Positions 1 through 6,927 of a stretch of DNA of 7,035 nucleotides are shown here, in pieces. Every line of letters starts with the position of its first letter. Within the stretch, counting starts at the first letter, position 1. The stretch is from Bacteroidales bacterium (GTDB taxonomy: Bacteria > Bacteroidota > Bacteroidia > Bacteroidales > UBA12077). The position numbers and the translations under genes are program-made. Location: the NCBI GenBank assembly GCA_030156305.1, contig JASGMZ010000159.1, positions 1 through 7,035 on the forward strand, read 5' to 3'. The notes under the pieces are model-generated. The model did no database searches and was not told where the DNA came from. It saw only the letters and a list, made by a program, of their open reading frames with translations.

Positions 1-166
1 ATTTTTAAAATTATTTAGTTACTCAAATATATTATTTTTCATTGAGAGAATCAATTTTAACGTTATCAATTTTATTTTTTGTAATCTTGTAAATGAAACG
101 CAACCCTGATTTTATTTTAATCATCTGGAATTATATAGCTTATTTTAAACCAAATTATGTTATAAT

Positions 167-967
167 ATGAAGTTTTTTCAAACACTTTCCCGAATTATTT
201 TGCTTACCGGGTTTCTTATTACCTTTTTTTCTGTTCAAAATATTTTAGCACAGGAAAATAAACAACAGGATGTGGTTTATTTAAAAAATGGTACTGTACT
301 ACATGGTAAAATTGTGGAAATTGAAGCAAACAAAACAATTACATTCATTAGCAATTGTGGAGATAAATGGGTTATTAATCAATCGGAAATTGAAGAAATT
401 AAAAAAAAGGACATTTCAAGTAATCCCTATTTAAATTTATCTTCTCCGTTCATTGAATATAAAACGGAAGGTTTTTATTCGAAATTAAATGTTGGGTTTT
501 TATTTTCCGGAAATATTGATACTCCTTTTCCGCCGTTGAGTTTAATATTATTAGGTGGATACGATTTTAAAAATAAATTCTCTGTGGGTGGCGGGGTAGG
601 TTTAGATTTATTAAATGAGGCTTATATGCCCGTAGTAGCCGATTTAAAATATAATTTTACATCAGGGAAAATAAACCATTATATTTATTTTCAAGGAGGA
701 TATATTGTTCCATTAGAAACACCGGATCCTTATGATTATGATTATTCTTCCGATTATCTCTCGGATATATCTTCAGATGGGGGATATTTAATCAATCCTG
801 GACTTGGATTAAAACTTTTTATCAATGAAAAAAATGCTTTTTCGTTTGGTATTGGTTATAAATATATCCATATAAATCATAGCTATAAAGAACAAAACGG
901 ACAAACCATTGACCGGGTAATTAAATATAACAGGGTGGTATTAAGTTTTGGATATCATTTTATGTAA
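167..967 (+). CDS. Secreted outer-membrane beta-barrel protein with N-terminal beta-rich module
   Basis: A 266-residue envelope protein. Residues 1-28 form a type I signal peptide: a basic start, a hydrophobic core, and a probable cut after the Ala of 'NILA' before Gln29. Residues about 35-80 form a small beta-rich module beginning 'DVVYLKNGTVLHGKIVE' and ending 'INQSEIEEIKK'. This module is frequent at the start of Bacteroidota surface proteins, and its function is not established. From about residue 100 to the end, alternating polar/hydrophobic strands rich in Gly and aromatics (GFYSKLNVGFLF, LILLGGYDF, FSFGIGYKYIHI, VVLSFGYHFM) indicate an outer-membrane barrel of about eight strands, ending in the aromatic-rich strand typical of such proteins. 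An Asp/Tyr/Ser-rich stretch at about 186-205 is probably a surface loop. The ATG at 167 is used because the signal peptide begins directly there. No specific ligand or transport role can be read from the sequence. The next gene is 135 bases downstream, so co-transcription is possible but not shown. Confidence 0.8.
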   Translation: MKFFQTLSRIILLTGFLITFFSVQNILAQENKQQDVVYLKNGTVLHGKIVEIEANKTITFISNCGDKWVINQSEIEEIKKKDISSNPYLNLSSPFIEYKTEGFYSKLNVGFLFSGNIDTPFPPLSLILLGGYDFKNKFSVGGGVGLDLLNEAYMPVVADLKYNFTSGKINHYIYFQGGYIVPLETPDPYDYDYSSDYLSDISSDGGYLINPGLGLKLFINEKNAFSFGIGYKYIHINHSYKEQNGQTIDRVIKYNRVVLSFGYHFM

Positions 968-1102
968 AAATCTGGATTCCTCGTATTAAAAAAATAAGTA
1001 CCTTGTGAATAAATAGGAACTAATTTTTGATAACTTTTTAAACTTTATGTAGAAGTATTTTTTTATTTTCAGGTAACTTCAACAAAAAATTCATTGCTTT
1101 AT

Positions 1103-3637
1103 ATGGTATACAGAAAACATATAATAATATTGGTGTTTGTATTAATTGTTACACTCATTTTTAGTTGTAAAAGAAAAGATAAAGTAATTCTTAATCAAGC
1201 GGCCTGGTCATCAAAAGATCCTATTGCAATTCCTTTTGCACAACGTAATAATCAAAAAAATACAGGGAATTTGGTATTTAATCCTTCCTTTGAAACAGGG
1301 AAAATATATTACGAAAAGAGTAATATAAAATCATTTGACGTTACTGGTTGGAAAAAAACCGGCGAGAATGTTCAATGGGTTGATATTTCAATAAATTCGT
1401 TTACGGATGATGAAGTTTTTGATGGAACTCATGCCATAAAAGTTTTCAGATCAAAAACCGACGAAACAGAAGACTTAGGTGTTGGAATTATAAGCGATTA
1501 CATTAAAGTAATCCCGGGCAATTATTCGTTAAGTATGTATTTAAAGCTTGAAAATATTTGTCCAAACAGAGCCCGCTTAGGGACTAAATTACATGATGCC
1601 GTTAATATCCGGTTACAATTTTTTGATAAAAATAAAATAGAAATTTCAGGCGATGAATATGATCCGTTTCGACATACTAAAATCGATAATGCTTTTAAAT
1701 CTTTAAATTTTACCAATTACTGGAACATTAGTCGGTTTGGTTGGGGAAAAGTAAATGCTCAATCGGCTAAATACCCTTTTATAAATGGAGATATTCCTGA
1801 TGAGACTAGGTATGTGAAAATTTTTGTTGGTTTAAAAGGAACAGGAACTATGTGGGTGGATAAAGTAAATTTTAACTATACTAACCAAAATTTTACATTT
1901 CTTGAACGAATGAACCCTTATTTTGATTCTTCATTTACCGCTTATGAGCTTTTATTTCCACAACCTAAGTATATTAAAAAATTAGAACCTTCCACATTTT
2001 ATACAAATGAAAGGTTTCCTATTATTATAGTTCCCAACAATTCTAAACAAAAAACGCTATCAGCCGCAAAAAAAATAAAAGAGGCTTTCGACGATATTTT
2101 TTCACATTCATTGAAAAACTACTCCTCAAAAAAAGTTAGAATTGTAACAAATATCAATGAAAATGAAATTGATGAAAATAATTTTATTGTTTCATTAGGA
2201 AACACATCTCTTTTTAATACTTATCAGAATTTGATGCCAGACTCTTCAATTAAAGATAAAGAACAAGGATATTTTATTTCTCAATTACAAGAAATACCAA
2301 ATATTGTTTTTCTTTGGGGCAACGACGACGAAGGAATTTACAATGCAGCCCTTACCTTTAATCAGTTATTAGATGAAAAAGAATTTTTATTCAACAGTGC
2401 TGTTATAATTGACTATCCTGATTTTGTCCAACGGGGGTTTCTATTACATGAATATGGTGGCACACTTACTCAAATGAAAAAGAATATTCAATATTTTTCC
2501 GACCATAAATTGAATCATGCATATTTTGAGGTTTATGATGAAAATTCAAAATATTATCCTTTCCAAAAAATTTCACCCGAATTTTTTAATGGACAAATTA
2601 GTGTAATGATTGATTTGCTAAAATTTAATTATCCCAATCCTTTAGAAATCGATTATTCATTAAAACAAAATGATTTTCGACAAAAAACAACATTCATTGT
2701 AAATAAAATCTCTGCGTTAACTCATCCTGGCCTGGAAAATATTTTAATAAAAGGAGATTATTTTCAGACATATAATTCTTCAAATCCTGAATGGATAAAA
2801 TTTTATACCCATGAAGATATTTCTATAAACCTTCAAAAGTATCATATTGATTTATTGAAGAAGCTAACGAAAATCTTAAAAGTAAATCTTGAATTTATGC
2901 CACCCTGGAGCCGGTTAGACTTTATTAATATGGGAATGGGACAAGCTGAATTTTATTATCGTGATTTAACAAGAAATATTACAAGCAATATTACAAGCAA
3001 TATACCTGTTTACTGGACAGGTGGAAGCTATTGTTCTCCATCTATTGATTATGCCGAATGGTTCAGAATGAACAAATTAGTTAAGGCAAACCCCGTGCTG
3101 TTTGATAATAGTTTGAATTATAGTTTGTTAAGATTTAAGGATCAGGAGGCAAAATCTTATTATGTTGGTAAAATGAGGACGCTCTCCTTATTTGAACCCT
3201 TAAAAGCGGATTATCCTGACCATTTTTATCAATTAAATAACAGCGGTAAGATTGTTTTAAATATTGATTCTTTTACTAAATTAAACATTATAAAAACACT
3301 TACAGCAGCTAATTATTATTGGAATACTGAAGATTATAATGCAGATAAAACAATTTGGAAATTATTGGTTAAATATTATGGGCAGGAAAACGCTAAAAAT
3401 TTAGTTTATTTTAATGATGCTTATTTCGGATTAAAAGAGTTAACCCAAAAAATTAAAAATAATGGGGTAAATAATAAAAATTCGCATATTGCAAATCAAT
3501 TTTTGGAAGATCTAAATTATTATTCCGGATTATTAGAAAAAGAGATGGACGATAAGGAACTTGTGGATGAATTAATCCAATTAAAGTATGAGTTAGTGAA
3601 TGATTATCAATCATTTTTATCAACGCAAAATTATTAA
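1103..3637 (+). CDS. Lipoprotein with carbohydrate-binding-like domain and divergent GH84-like (beta-N-acetylglucosaminidase-like) barrel
   Basis: An 844-residue protein counted from the ATG at 1103. A TTG three codons upstream (1094) is possible but less likely. Residues 1-21 are a lipoprotein signal, with Cys22 in 'LIFSC'. The following KRKDK lacks the acidic pair of Bacteroidota surface-export signals, so a periplasm-facing anchor is inferred. About 57-257 is a jelly-roll carbohydrate-binding-like domain, with 'NLVFNPSFETG' at the start and 'GTMWVDKVNF' at the end. About 280-440 resembles the alpha/beta domain that precedes GH20 and GH84 catalytic domains ('LLFPQPKYI', 'GIYNAALTFNQLL', 'DYPDFVQRG'). 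The barrel from about 444 follows GH84 order: RGFLLHEYGG, then 'LENILIKGDYF' at the strand that should carry the catalytic pair, FMPPW, VYWTG (636-640), LFDN (666-669) and N720 before YYWNTEDYN. The GH84 Asp-Asp pair is absent: the aligned site reads Asp552-Tyr553. Activity on N-acetylglucosamine glycans is therefore uncertain. A helical C-terminal tail follows. Family placement is by recalled motifs, not a search. Confidence 0.72.
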   Translation: MVYRKHIIILVFVLIVTLIFSCKRKDKVILNQAAWSSKDPIAIPFAQRNNQKNTGNLVFNPSFETGKIYYEKSNIKSFDVTGWKKTGENVQWVDISINSFTDDEVFDGTHAIKVFRSKTDETEDLGVGIISDYIKVIPGNYSLSMYLKLENICPNRARLGTKLHDAVNIRLQFFDKNKIEISGDEYDPFRHTKIDNAFKSLNFTNYWNISRFGWGKVNAQSAKYPFINGDIPDETRYVKIFVGLKGTGTMWVDKVNFNYTNQNFTFLERMNPYFDSSFTAYELLFPQPKYIKKLEPSTFYTNERFPIIIVPNNSKQKTLSAAKKIKEAFDDIFSHSLKNYSSKKVRIVTNINENEIDENNFIVSLGNTSLFNTYQNLMPDSSIKDKEQGYFISQLQEIPNIVFLWGNDDEGIYNAALTFNQLLDEKEFLFNSAVIIDYPDFVQRGFLLHEYGGTLTQMKKNIQYFSDHKLNHAYFEVYDENSKYYPFQKISPEFFNGQISVMIDLLKFNYPNPLEIDYSLKQNDFRQKTTFIVNKISALTHPGLENILIKGDYFQTYNSSNPEWIKFYTHEDISINLQKYHIDLLKKLTKILKVNLEFMPPWSRLDFINMGMGQAEFYYRDLTRNITSNITSNIPVYWTGGSYCSPSIDYAEWFRMNKLVKANPVLFDNSLNYSLLRFKDQEAKSYYVGKMRTLSLFEPLKADYPDHFYQLNNSGKIVLNIDSFTKLNIIKTLTAANYYWNTEDYNADKTIWKLLVKYYGQENAKNLVYFNDAYFGLKELTQKIKNNGVNNKNSHIANQFLEDLNYYSGLLEKEMDDKELVDELIQLKYELVNDYQSFLSTQNY
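2975..3003 (+). repeat. 12-bp in-frame tandem repeat inside the GH84-like gene
   Basis: The unit AATATTACAAGC occurs twice head to tail (2975-2986 and 2987-2998), followed by a partial third copy (AATAT, 2999-3003). Because the unit is a multiple of three it stays in frame and encodes NITS-NITS-NI just ahead of the predicted barrel strand 'IPVYWTG'. It looks like a recent slippage duplication lengthening a surface loop by four residues. Confidence 0.85.
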
Positions 3638-3711
3638 ACAAAAAATAAAAACAGATTCACTTATTTCCATACAAAAATTAGTAGTTTTACAGCCATAATT
3701 TTAAAGAGTGT

Positions 3712-5142
3712 ATGAAGGAAGAATTTGAAAATTTTTTTAGTGATGAATATGAATATAACGAATTAGTGAATCGTTATGAGGATATGATAAAAAACAAACA
3801 TCAATATTTTTTTGATGTTTATGAATTTGAAAATATTATTGACTATTATATTGAAACCGATAAAACAAATGATGCATTAAATGTTGTAAAATTTGCCAGC
3901 AAACAGCATCCGGGATCTATTGCTATTCAATTAAAAAAAGCCCAGGTATATATCGATAAAGGATTTACAGCTCAAGCATTGCGTATTATTAAAGAGATAG
4001 AACAAATTGAGGCAACCAATCCTGAAATATTTTTACTTGAAGGAAATGCATACAATGCTCTTGAACAATACAATGATGCTGAGAAAGCATTTGATAAAGC
4101 AATAGAATATGCATTTGAAGAAGATAAGGTTGATACGCTTAATACTATTGCTCAAGATTTTGAGCAGATTGGGAAATATACGATAGCTTTAAAATATTTA
4201 CATAAGGCTTTTAAACTGGAGCCTTCTAATATCATGTTTTTATATGATATTGCTTATTGCTACGAAAAAGCAGGAGAAATTCAACAAAGTTTAAAATTTT
4301 ATCATCAATATCTTGATAAAGAACCCTTCTCTGAAAACGCATGGTATAATTTTGGTATTTTATATGCAAAAGCCGAAAACTATAAAAAAGCCATTGATGC
4401 TTTTGAATATGCCATAGCCATTAACCAGGATTTCTCCCTGGCTTATTATAGCCTTGCAAATGCTTTATCAGCAGACGAACAATACTATCAAGCAATACTA
4501 AATTACCAGGAGTTTATTGATATTGATGACGATAGCCCGGAAGTTTATACTTACATTGGCAATTGTTACGAAAATTTAGACCAAATGGATTTGGCATTAA
4601 AATATTACGATAAAGCTTTAGGTATTGACAAGTCCTTTGCCGATGCTATTTCTGGTAAAGCCAGTGTAATGTTTCAAATACAAAAATACGATATAGCACT
4701 AAATTTAATTAAAAAAGCTTTGATTATTGATCAAAGTAACCCTGATTATTATTACCTTTTGGGTAATATTTTCAATGAGTTGGAGAAGAAGAATTTTGCT
4801 TTAAAAGCTTTTCAAAAAGCTTATGATATTGACACAACAGAACCCGATTTTATTTTAGCGCTTAGTGATGCTTACATATTTTATAAAAATTATGATAAAG
4901 CAATAAAGATCTTAAACCAAGGGATTAAAGACAATAAGAAAAACGCAATATTATATTACAGGTTGGCTGGTTGTTATTTATTGGCAAGAAATCCGGAACT
5001 GGCAGGAAAGTTTTTTGAAAAAGGATTAAAACTAAATTCTATTTTTTATTTTGAAATATTTGCTGTTTATCCTGAAGCCAATGAAAATACACTGATCAAT
5101 AAATTATTAAATAAATATGTATTAACAAGAAAAAATAGTTAA
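3712..5142 (+). CDS. Tetratricopeptide repeat (TPR) protein, cytoplasmic
   Basis: A 476-residue protein with no signal peptide or membrane segment, so probably cytoplasmic. After an acidic N-terminus (about 1-35, rich in Glu, Asp, Phe and Tyr), almost the whole chain is built of 34-residue helix-turn-helix TPR units. Their starts fall near residues 36, 70, 104, 138, 173, 207, 241, 275, 309, 343, 377 and 411, giving about twelve repeats. Good examples are 'AWYNFGILYAKAENYKKAI', 'VYTYIGNCYENLDQMDLAL' and 'DYYYLLGNIFNELEKKNFAL', showing the family pattern of small residues at positions 8 and 20 and Pro or Asp at the turn. About 30 C-terminal residues follow without a repeat. Such proteins are protein-protein scaffolds; the partner cannot be read here. 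It lies 74 bases after the GH84-like gene and 89 bases before the DUF368 gene, with a terminator-like hairpin in between. The start is the ATG preceded by AAAGAG at 3703-3708, a weak and rather close Shine-Dalgarno-like match. Confidence 0.9.
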   Translation: MKEEFENFFSDEYEYNELVNRYEDMIKNKHQYFFDVYEFENIIDYYIETDKTNDALNVVKFASKQHPGSIAIQLKKAQVYIDKGFTAQALRIIKEIEQIEATNPEIFLLEGNAYNALEQYNDAEKAFDKAIEYAFEEDKVDTLNTIAQDFEQIGKYTIALKYLHKAFKLEPSNIMFLYDIAYCYEKAGEIQQSLKFYHQYLDKEPFSENAWYNFGILYAKAENYKKAIDAFEYAIAINQDFSLAYYSLANALSADEQYYQAILNYQEFIDIDDDSPEVYTYIGNCYENLDQMDLALKYYDKALGIDKSFADAISGKASVMFQIQKYDIALNLIKKALIIDQSNPDYYYLLGNIFNELEKKNFALKAFQKAYDIDTTEPDFILALSDAYIFYKNYDKAIKILNQGIKDNKKNAILYYRLAGCYLLARNPELAGKFFEKGLKLNSIFYFEIFAVYPEANENTLINKLLNKYVLTRKNS

Positions 5143-5174
5143 AAACCCTTAACTAAACATGAATAAATTATCTT

Positions 5175-5220
5175 AAAAACGAAATCATAATTTATTAAAA
5201 ATTAGTTTTCGTTTTTTTTT
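5175..5220 (+). terminator. Rho-independent terminator-like hairpin between TPR gene and popT
   Basis: AAAAACGAAA (5175-5184) pairs perfectly with TTTCGTTTTT (5207-5216). Inside, a second short stem TAATT (5188-5192) / AATTA (5200-5204) closes a seven-base loop, with a small internal bulge (TCA / GT) between the two stems. The run of T continues to 5220. The stem has only two G-C pairs, so it is weak by enterobacterial standards but plausible in so AT-rich a genome. It would end the TPR transcript 33 bases after that gene's stop, and its T-run ends 11 bases before the popT start codon. Because the outer stem joins an A-run to a T-run, it could partly act in both directions, but no gene faces it from the right. 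Confidence 0.6.
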
Positions 5221-5231
5221 AATCTTAAAAT

Positions 5232-6167
5232 ATGCATTCAAAAATTATTCATCATTTATTATTCTTTTTCAAAGGTTTTGCCATGGGAGCTGCTAATGTC
5301 ATTCCCGGTGTTTCGGGTGGTACAATAGCGCTTATTACAGGAATTTTTGAACGGTTAATTGATGCTATAAAATCATTCAATGGAACCGCTTTCCGGTTAT
5401 TAATAAAAGGAAAAATTAAAGAATTTATCCAATATACTGATTTGTTTTTTTTACTTTCTGTATTTGTTGGAATGGTGGTGAGTATAGTTACATTAGCAAG
5501 ACTTCTTGCTTTTTTATTTGACAGTTATCCCATTTATATTTGGGCATTCTTTTTTGGATTAATCTTTGCATCTGTTTATTTTGTGGGTAAAACCATCACT
5601 CGTTGGAATATAAGTGTAATTATTCCCTTTATCATTGGAACTGCTTTGGCATTATCGGTAACTTTTTTAACTCCGGCAACTCAAAACGATTCCTTTTTTT
5701 ATCTTGTGATTTGCGGTGTAGTTGGCATTTGTAGTATGATCTTACCTGGATTGTCCGGATCATTTATATTAATTTTAATGGGTAATTATGAGTTAGTAAT
5801 GATTAAGGCGGTTAATGAAATGAATATTAGTATACTTTTTCCTGTTTTAATAGGAGCCGTTGCTGGATTAGTTTTGTTTTCACATATTTTGTCGTGGATT
5901 TACAAAAAATTTAAAAATCAAACAATAGCGATCTTAACCGGTTTTATACTGGGATCATTAAGCATTTTATGGCCATGGAAAAATGAAATATATCGGGTAA
6001 ATCAGGCTGGTGATTTTATTCTGAATAATGGAGAAAAAATTGTTCAAAGTTATTCGCTTTATATTCCAAAATCACTTAATGTAGAAGTAGGAGTGGCTAT
6101 TGGATTTATAATTCTCGGGATTCTCTCTATCGCTATGATTGAAAAATTTGCACAAGTAAAAAAATAA
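5232..6167 (+). CDS. popT: DUF368 family membrane protein, PopT-type undecaprenyl phosphate translocase
   Basis: A 311-residue polytopic inner-membrane protein. The family (DUF368, PF04018) is known from work on Vibrio cholerae and Staphylococcus aureus PopT to translocate undecaprenyl phosphate back to the cytoplasmic face, recycling the lipid carrier for peptidoglycan and other surface glycans. The family signature is clear near the N-terminus: 'GFAMGAANVIPGVSGGT' (15-31) followed by ALITGIFE. A related second copy at 162-187 contains 'ILPGLSGSFILILMGNYE'. Hydrophobic segments lie at about 15-38, 69-95, 100-118, 126-147, 155-182, 199-222, 229-248 and 284-304. Length and motifs look complete. 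The start at 5232 is preferred because the next Met (residue 18) falls inside the first signature motif. There is no visible Shine-Dalgarno sequence; a terminator-like hairpin ends 11 bases upstream. aroE begins 4 bases after the stop, so the two are almost certainly co-transcribed and perhaps translationally coupled. Substrate and direction are inferred from family membership. Confidence 0.9.
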   Translation: MHSKIIHHLLFFFKGFAMGAANVIPGVSGGTIALITGIFERLIDAIKSFNGTAFRLLIKGKIKEFIQYTDLFFLLSVFVGMVVSIVTLARLLAFLFDSYPIYIWAFFFGLIFASVYFVGKTITRWNISVIIPFIIGTALALSVTFLTPATQNDSFFYLVICGVVGICSMILPGLSGSFILILMGNYELVMIKAVNEMNISILFPVLIGAVAGLVLFSHILSWIYKKFKNQTIAILTGFILGSLSILWPWKNEIYRVNQAGDFILNNGEKIVQSYSLYIPKSLNVEVGVAIGFIILGILSIAMIEKFAQVKK

Positions 6168-6171
6168 ATCA

Positions 6172-6927
6172 ATGGAAATTTATGGATTAATGGGTAAAAA
6201 ACTTGAACATTCGTTTTCCCCAAAATTTTTCCAGCAAAAATTTAAACATGAAAAAATTAAAGATGCTACTTATCAATTATACCCGTTACAATCTATTCAA
6301 GAATTTAATGCATTAATTCAAAATAATCCAAAACTTTCCGGCTTAAATGTAACCATACCTTATAAAACAGATATTATTCCTTATTTAGATAAAATTACTT
6401 CTGCAGCTAAAGAAATTGGAGCTGTAAATACCATAAAATTCGAATCATCGTTCAAAAATTTACAATTAGTTGGTTACAATACCGATTATTTGGGATTTAT
6501 CGAATCTCTAAAACCTTTATTAAAACCGTATCATGCTAAAGCTTTGGTTTTAGGTACTGGCGGAAGCTCAAAAGCCGTACAATATGCCCTTAATCAATTA
6601 AAAATAAATTATTTAATGGTTTCTCGAAATCCAGACAAACAAAATCAAATCGATTATTCAATGCTTACCAAAGATTTGATGGCCGAATATAAAATAATTA
6701 TTAATACAACACCTGTTGGCATGTTCCCTTATACAGGACAAAAACCTGATATTCCATATTTTTTCTTAACCCGTAAGCATCTATTATACGATTTAATTTA
6801 TAATCCCGGGAAAACCCTGTTTCTTCAAGAAGGAGAAAAGAAAGGTTGTCTGATAAAAAATGGATTAGAGATGTTAAAAATTCAGGCTGAATATTCGTGG
6901 AAAATCTGGAACAATATAAACTTTTAA
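6172..6927 (+). CDS. aroE: Shikimate dehydrogenase (NADP+)
   Basis: AroE reduces 3-dehydroshikimate to shikimate with NADPH in the chorismate pathway, in the cytoplasm. The 251-residue chain is slightly shorter than the roughly 270 of E. coli AroE but has all key motifs. The substrate-site 'HSFSP' has Ser14 and Ser16. 'NVTIPYK' carries the catalytic Lys65. 'GAVNT' has Asn86, and 'GYNTD' has Asp105, the second catalytic residue. The nucleotide-binding loop is GTGGSSKA (128-135), followed by 'SRNP' (151-154), where Arg152 probably contacts the NADP 2'-phosphate. 'NTTPVGM' (178-184), 'YDLIYNP' (206-212) and the C-terminal 'GLEMLKIQA' with Gln238 complete the set. The intact Lys/Asp pair and the substrate serines favour a true AroE over a YdiB- or quinate-type homologue. 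It starts 4 bases after the popT stop. The last codons form one arm of a terminator hairpin whose loop contains the stop codon, so aroE is probably the last gene of the unit. Confidence 0.95.
   Translation: MEIYGLMGKKLEHSFSPKFFQQKFKHEKIKDATYQLYPLQSIQEFNALIQNNPKLSGLNVTIPYKTDIIPYLDKITSAAKEIGAVNTIKFESSFKNLQLVGYNTDYLGFIESLKPLLKPYHAKALVLGTGGSSKAVQYALNQLKINYLMVSRNPDKQNQIDYSMLTKDLMAEYKIIINTTPVGMFPYTGQKPDIPYFFLTRKHLLYDLIYNPGKTLFLQEGEKKGCLIKNGLEMLKIQAEYSWKIWNNINF

Noticed and set aside
32..124. A 30-codon minus-strand frame (from 124 down to the stop at 32-34) with protein-like composition, and a 35-codon open + frame (2-109) over the same bases.
   Set aside because: Both are short and AT-driven, neither has a recognisable domain, and an in-frame stop (131-133) lies three codons before the minus-strand start. 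Chance open frames are expected here.
1003..1029. A possible Bacteroidota promoter ahead of the lipoprotein gene: TTG at 1003-1005 and TAATTTTTG at 1021-1029.
   Set aside because: The second element has one base too many for TAnnTTTG and the spacing is short; in sequence this AT-rich such near-matches are common.
1522..1716. A 64-residue minus-strand frame inside the lipoprotein gene.
   Set aside because: It lies wholly within a well-supported + strand gene and shows no domain or start signal of its own.
2090..2101. An FDDI tetrapeptide in the lipoprotein that looks like the GH84 catalytic Asp-Asp motif.
   Set aside because: It falls at about residues 329-332, within a helix (AAKKIKEAFDDIF) of the N-terminal GH20b-like domain, well before the barrel begins, so it cannot be the catalytic pair.
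3453..3641. A 62-residue minus-strand frame over the end of the lipoprotein gene.
   Set aside because: The overlapped + strand frame is intact and helical to its end; the antisense frame has no recognisable features.
3682..3689. TAGTTTTA, a near-match to the TAnnTTTG promoter element ahead of the TPR gene.
   Set aside because: It is one base off and no TTG element is visible at the proper distance upstream, so it is not reported as a promoter.
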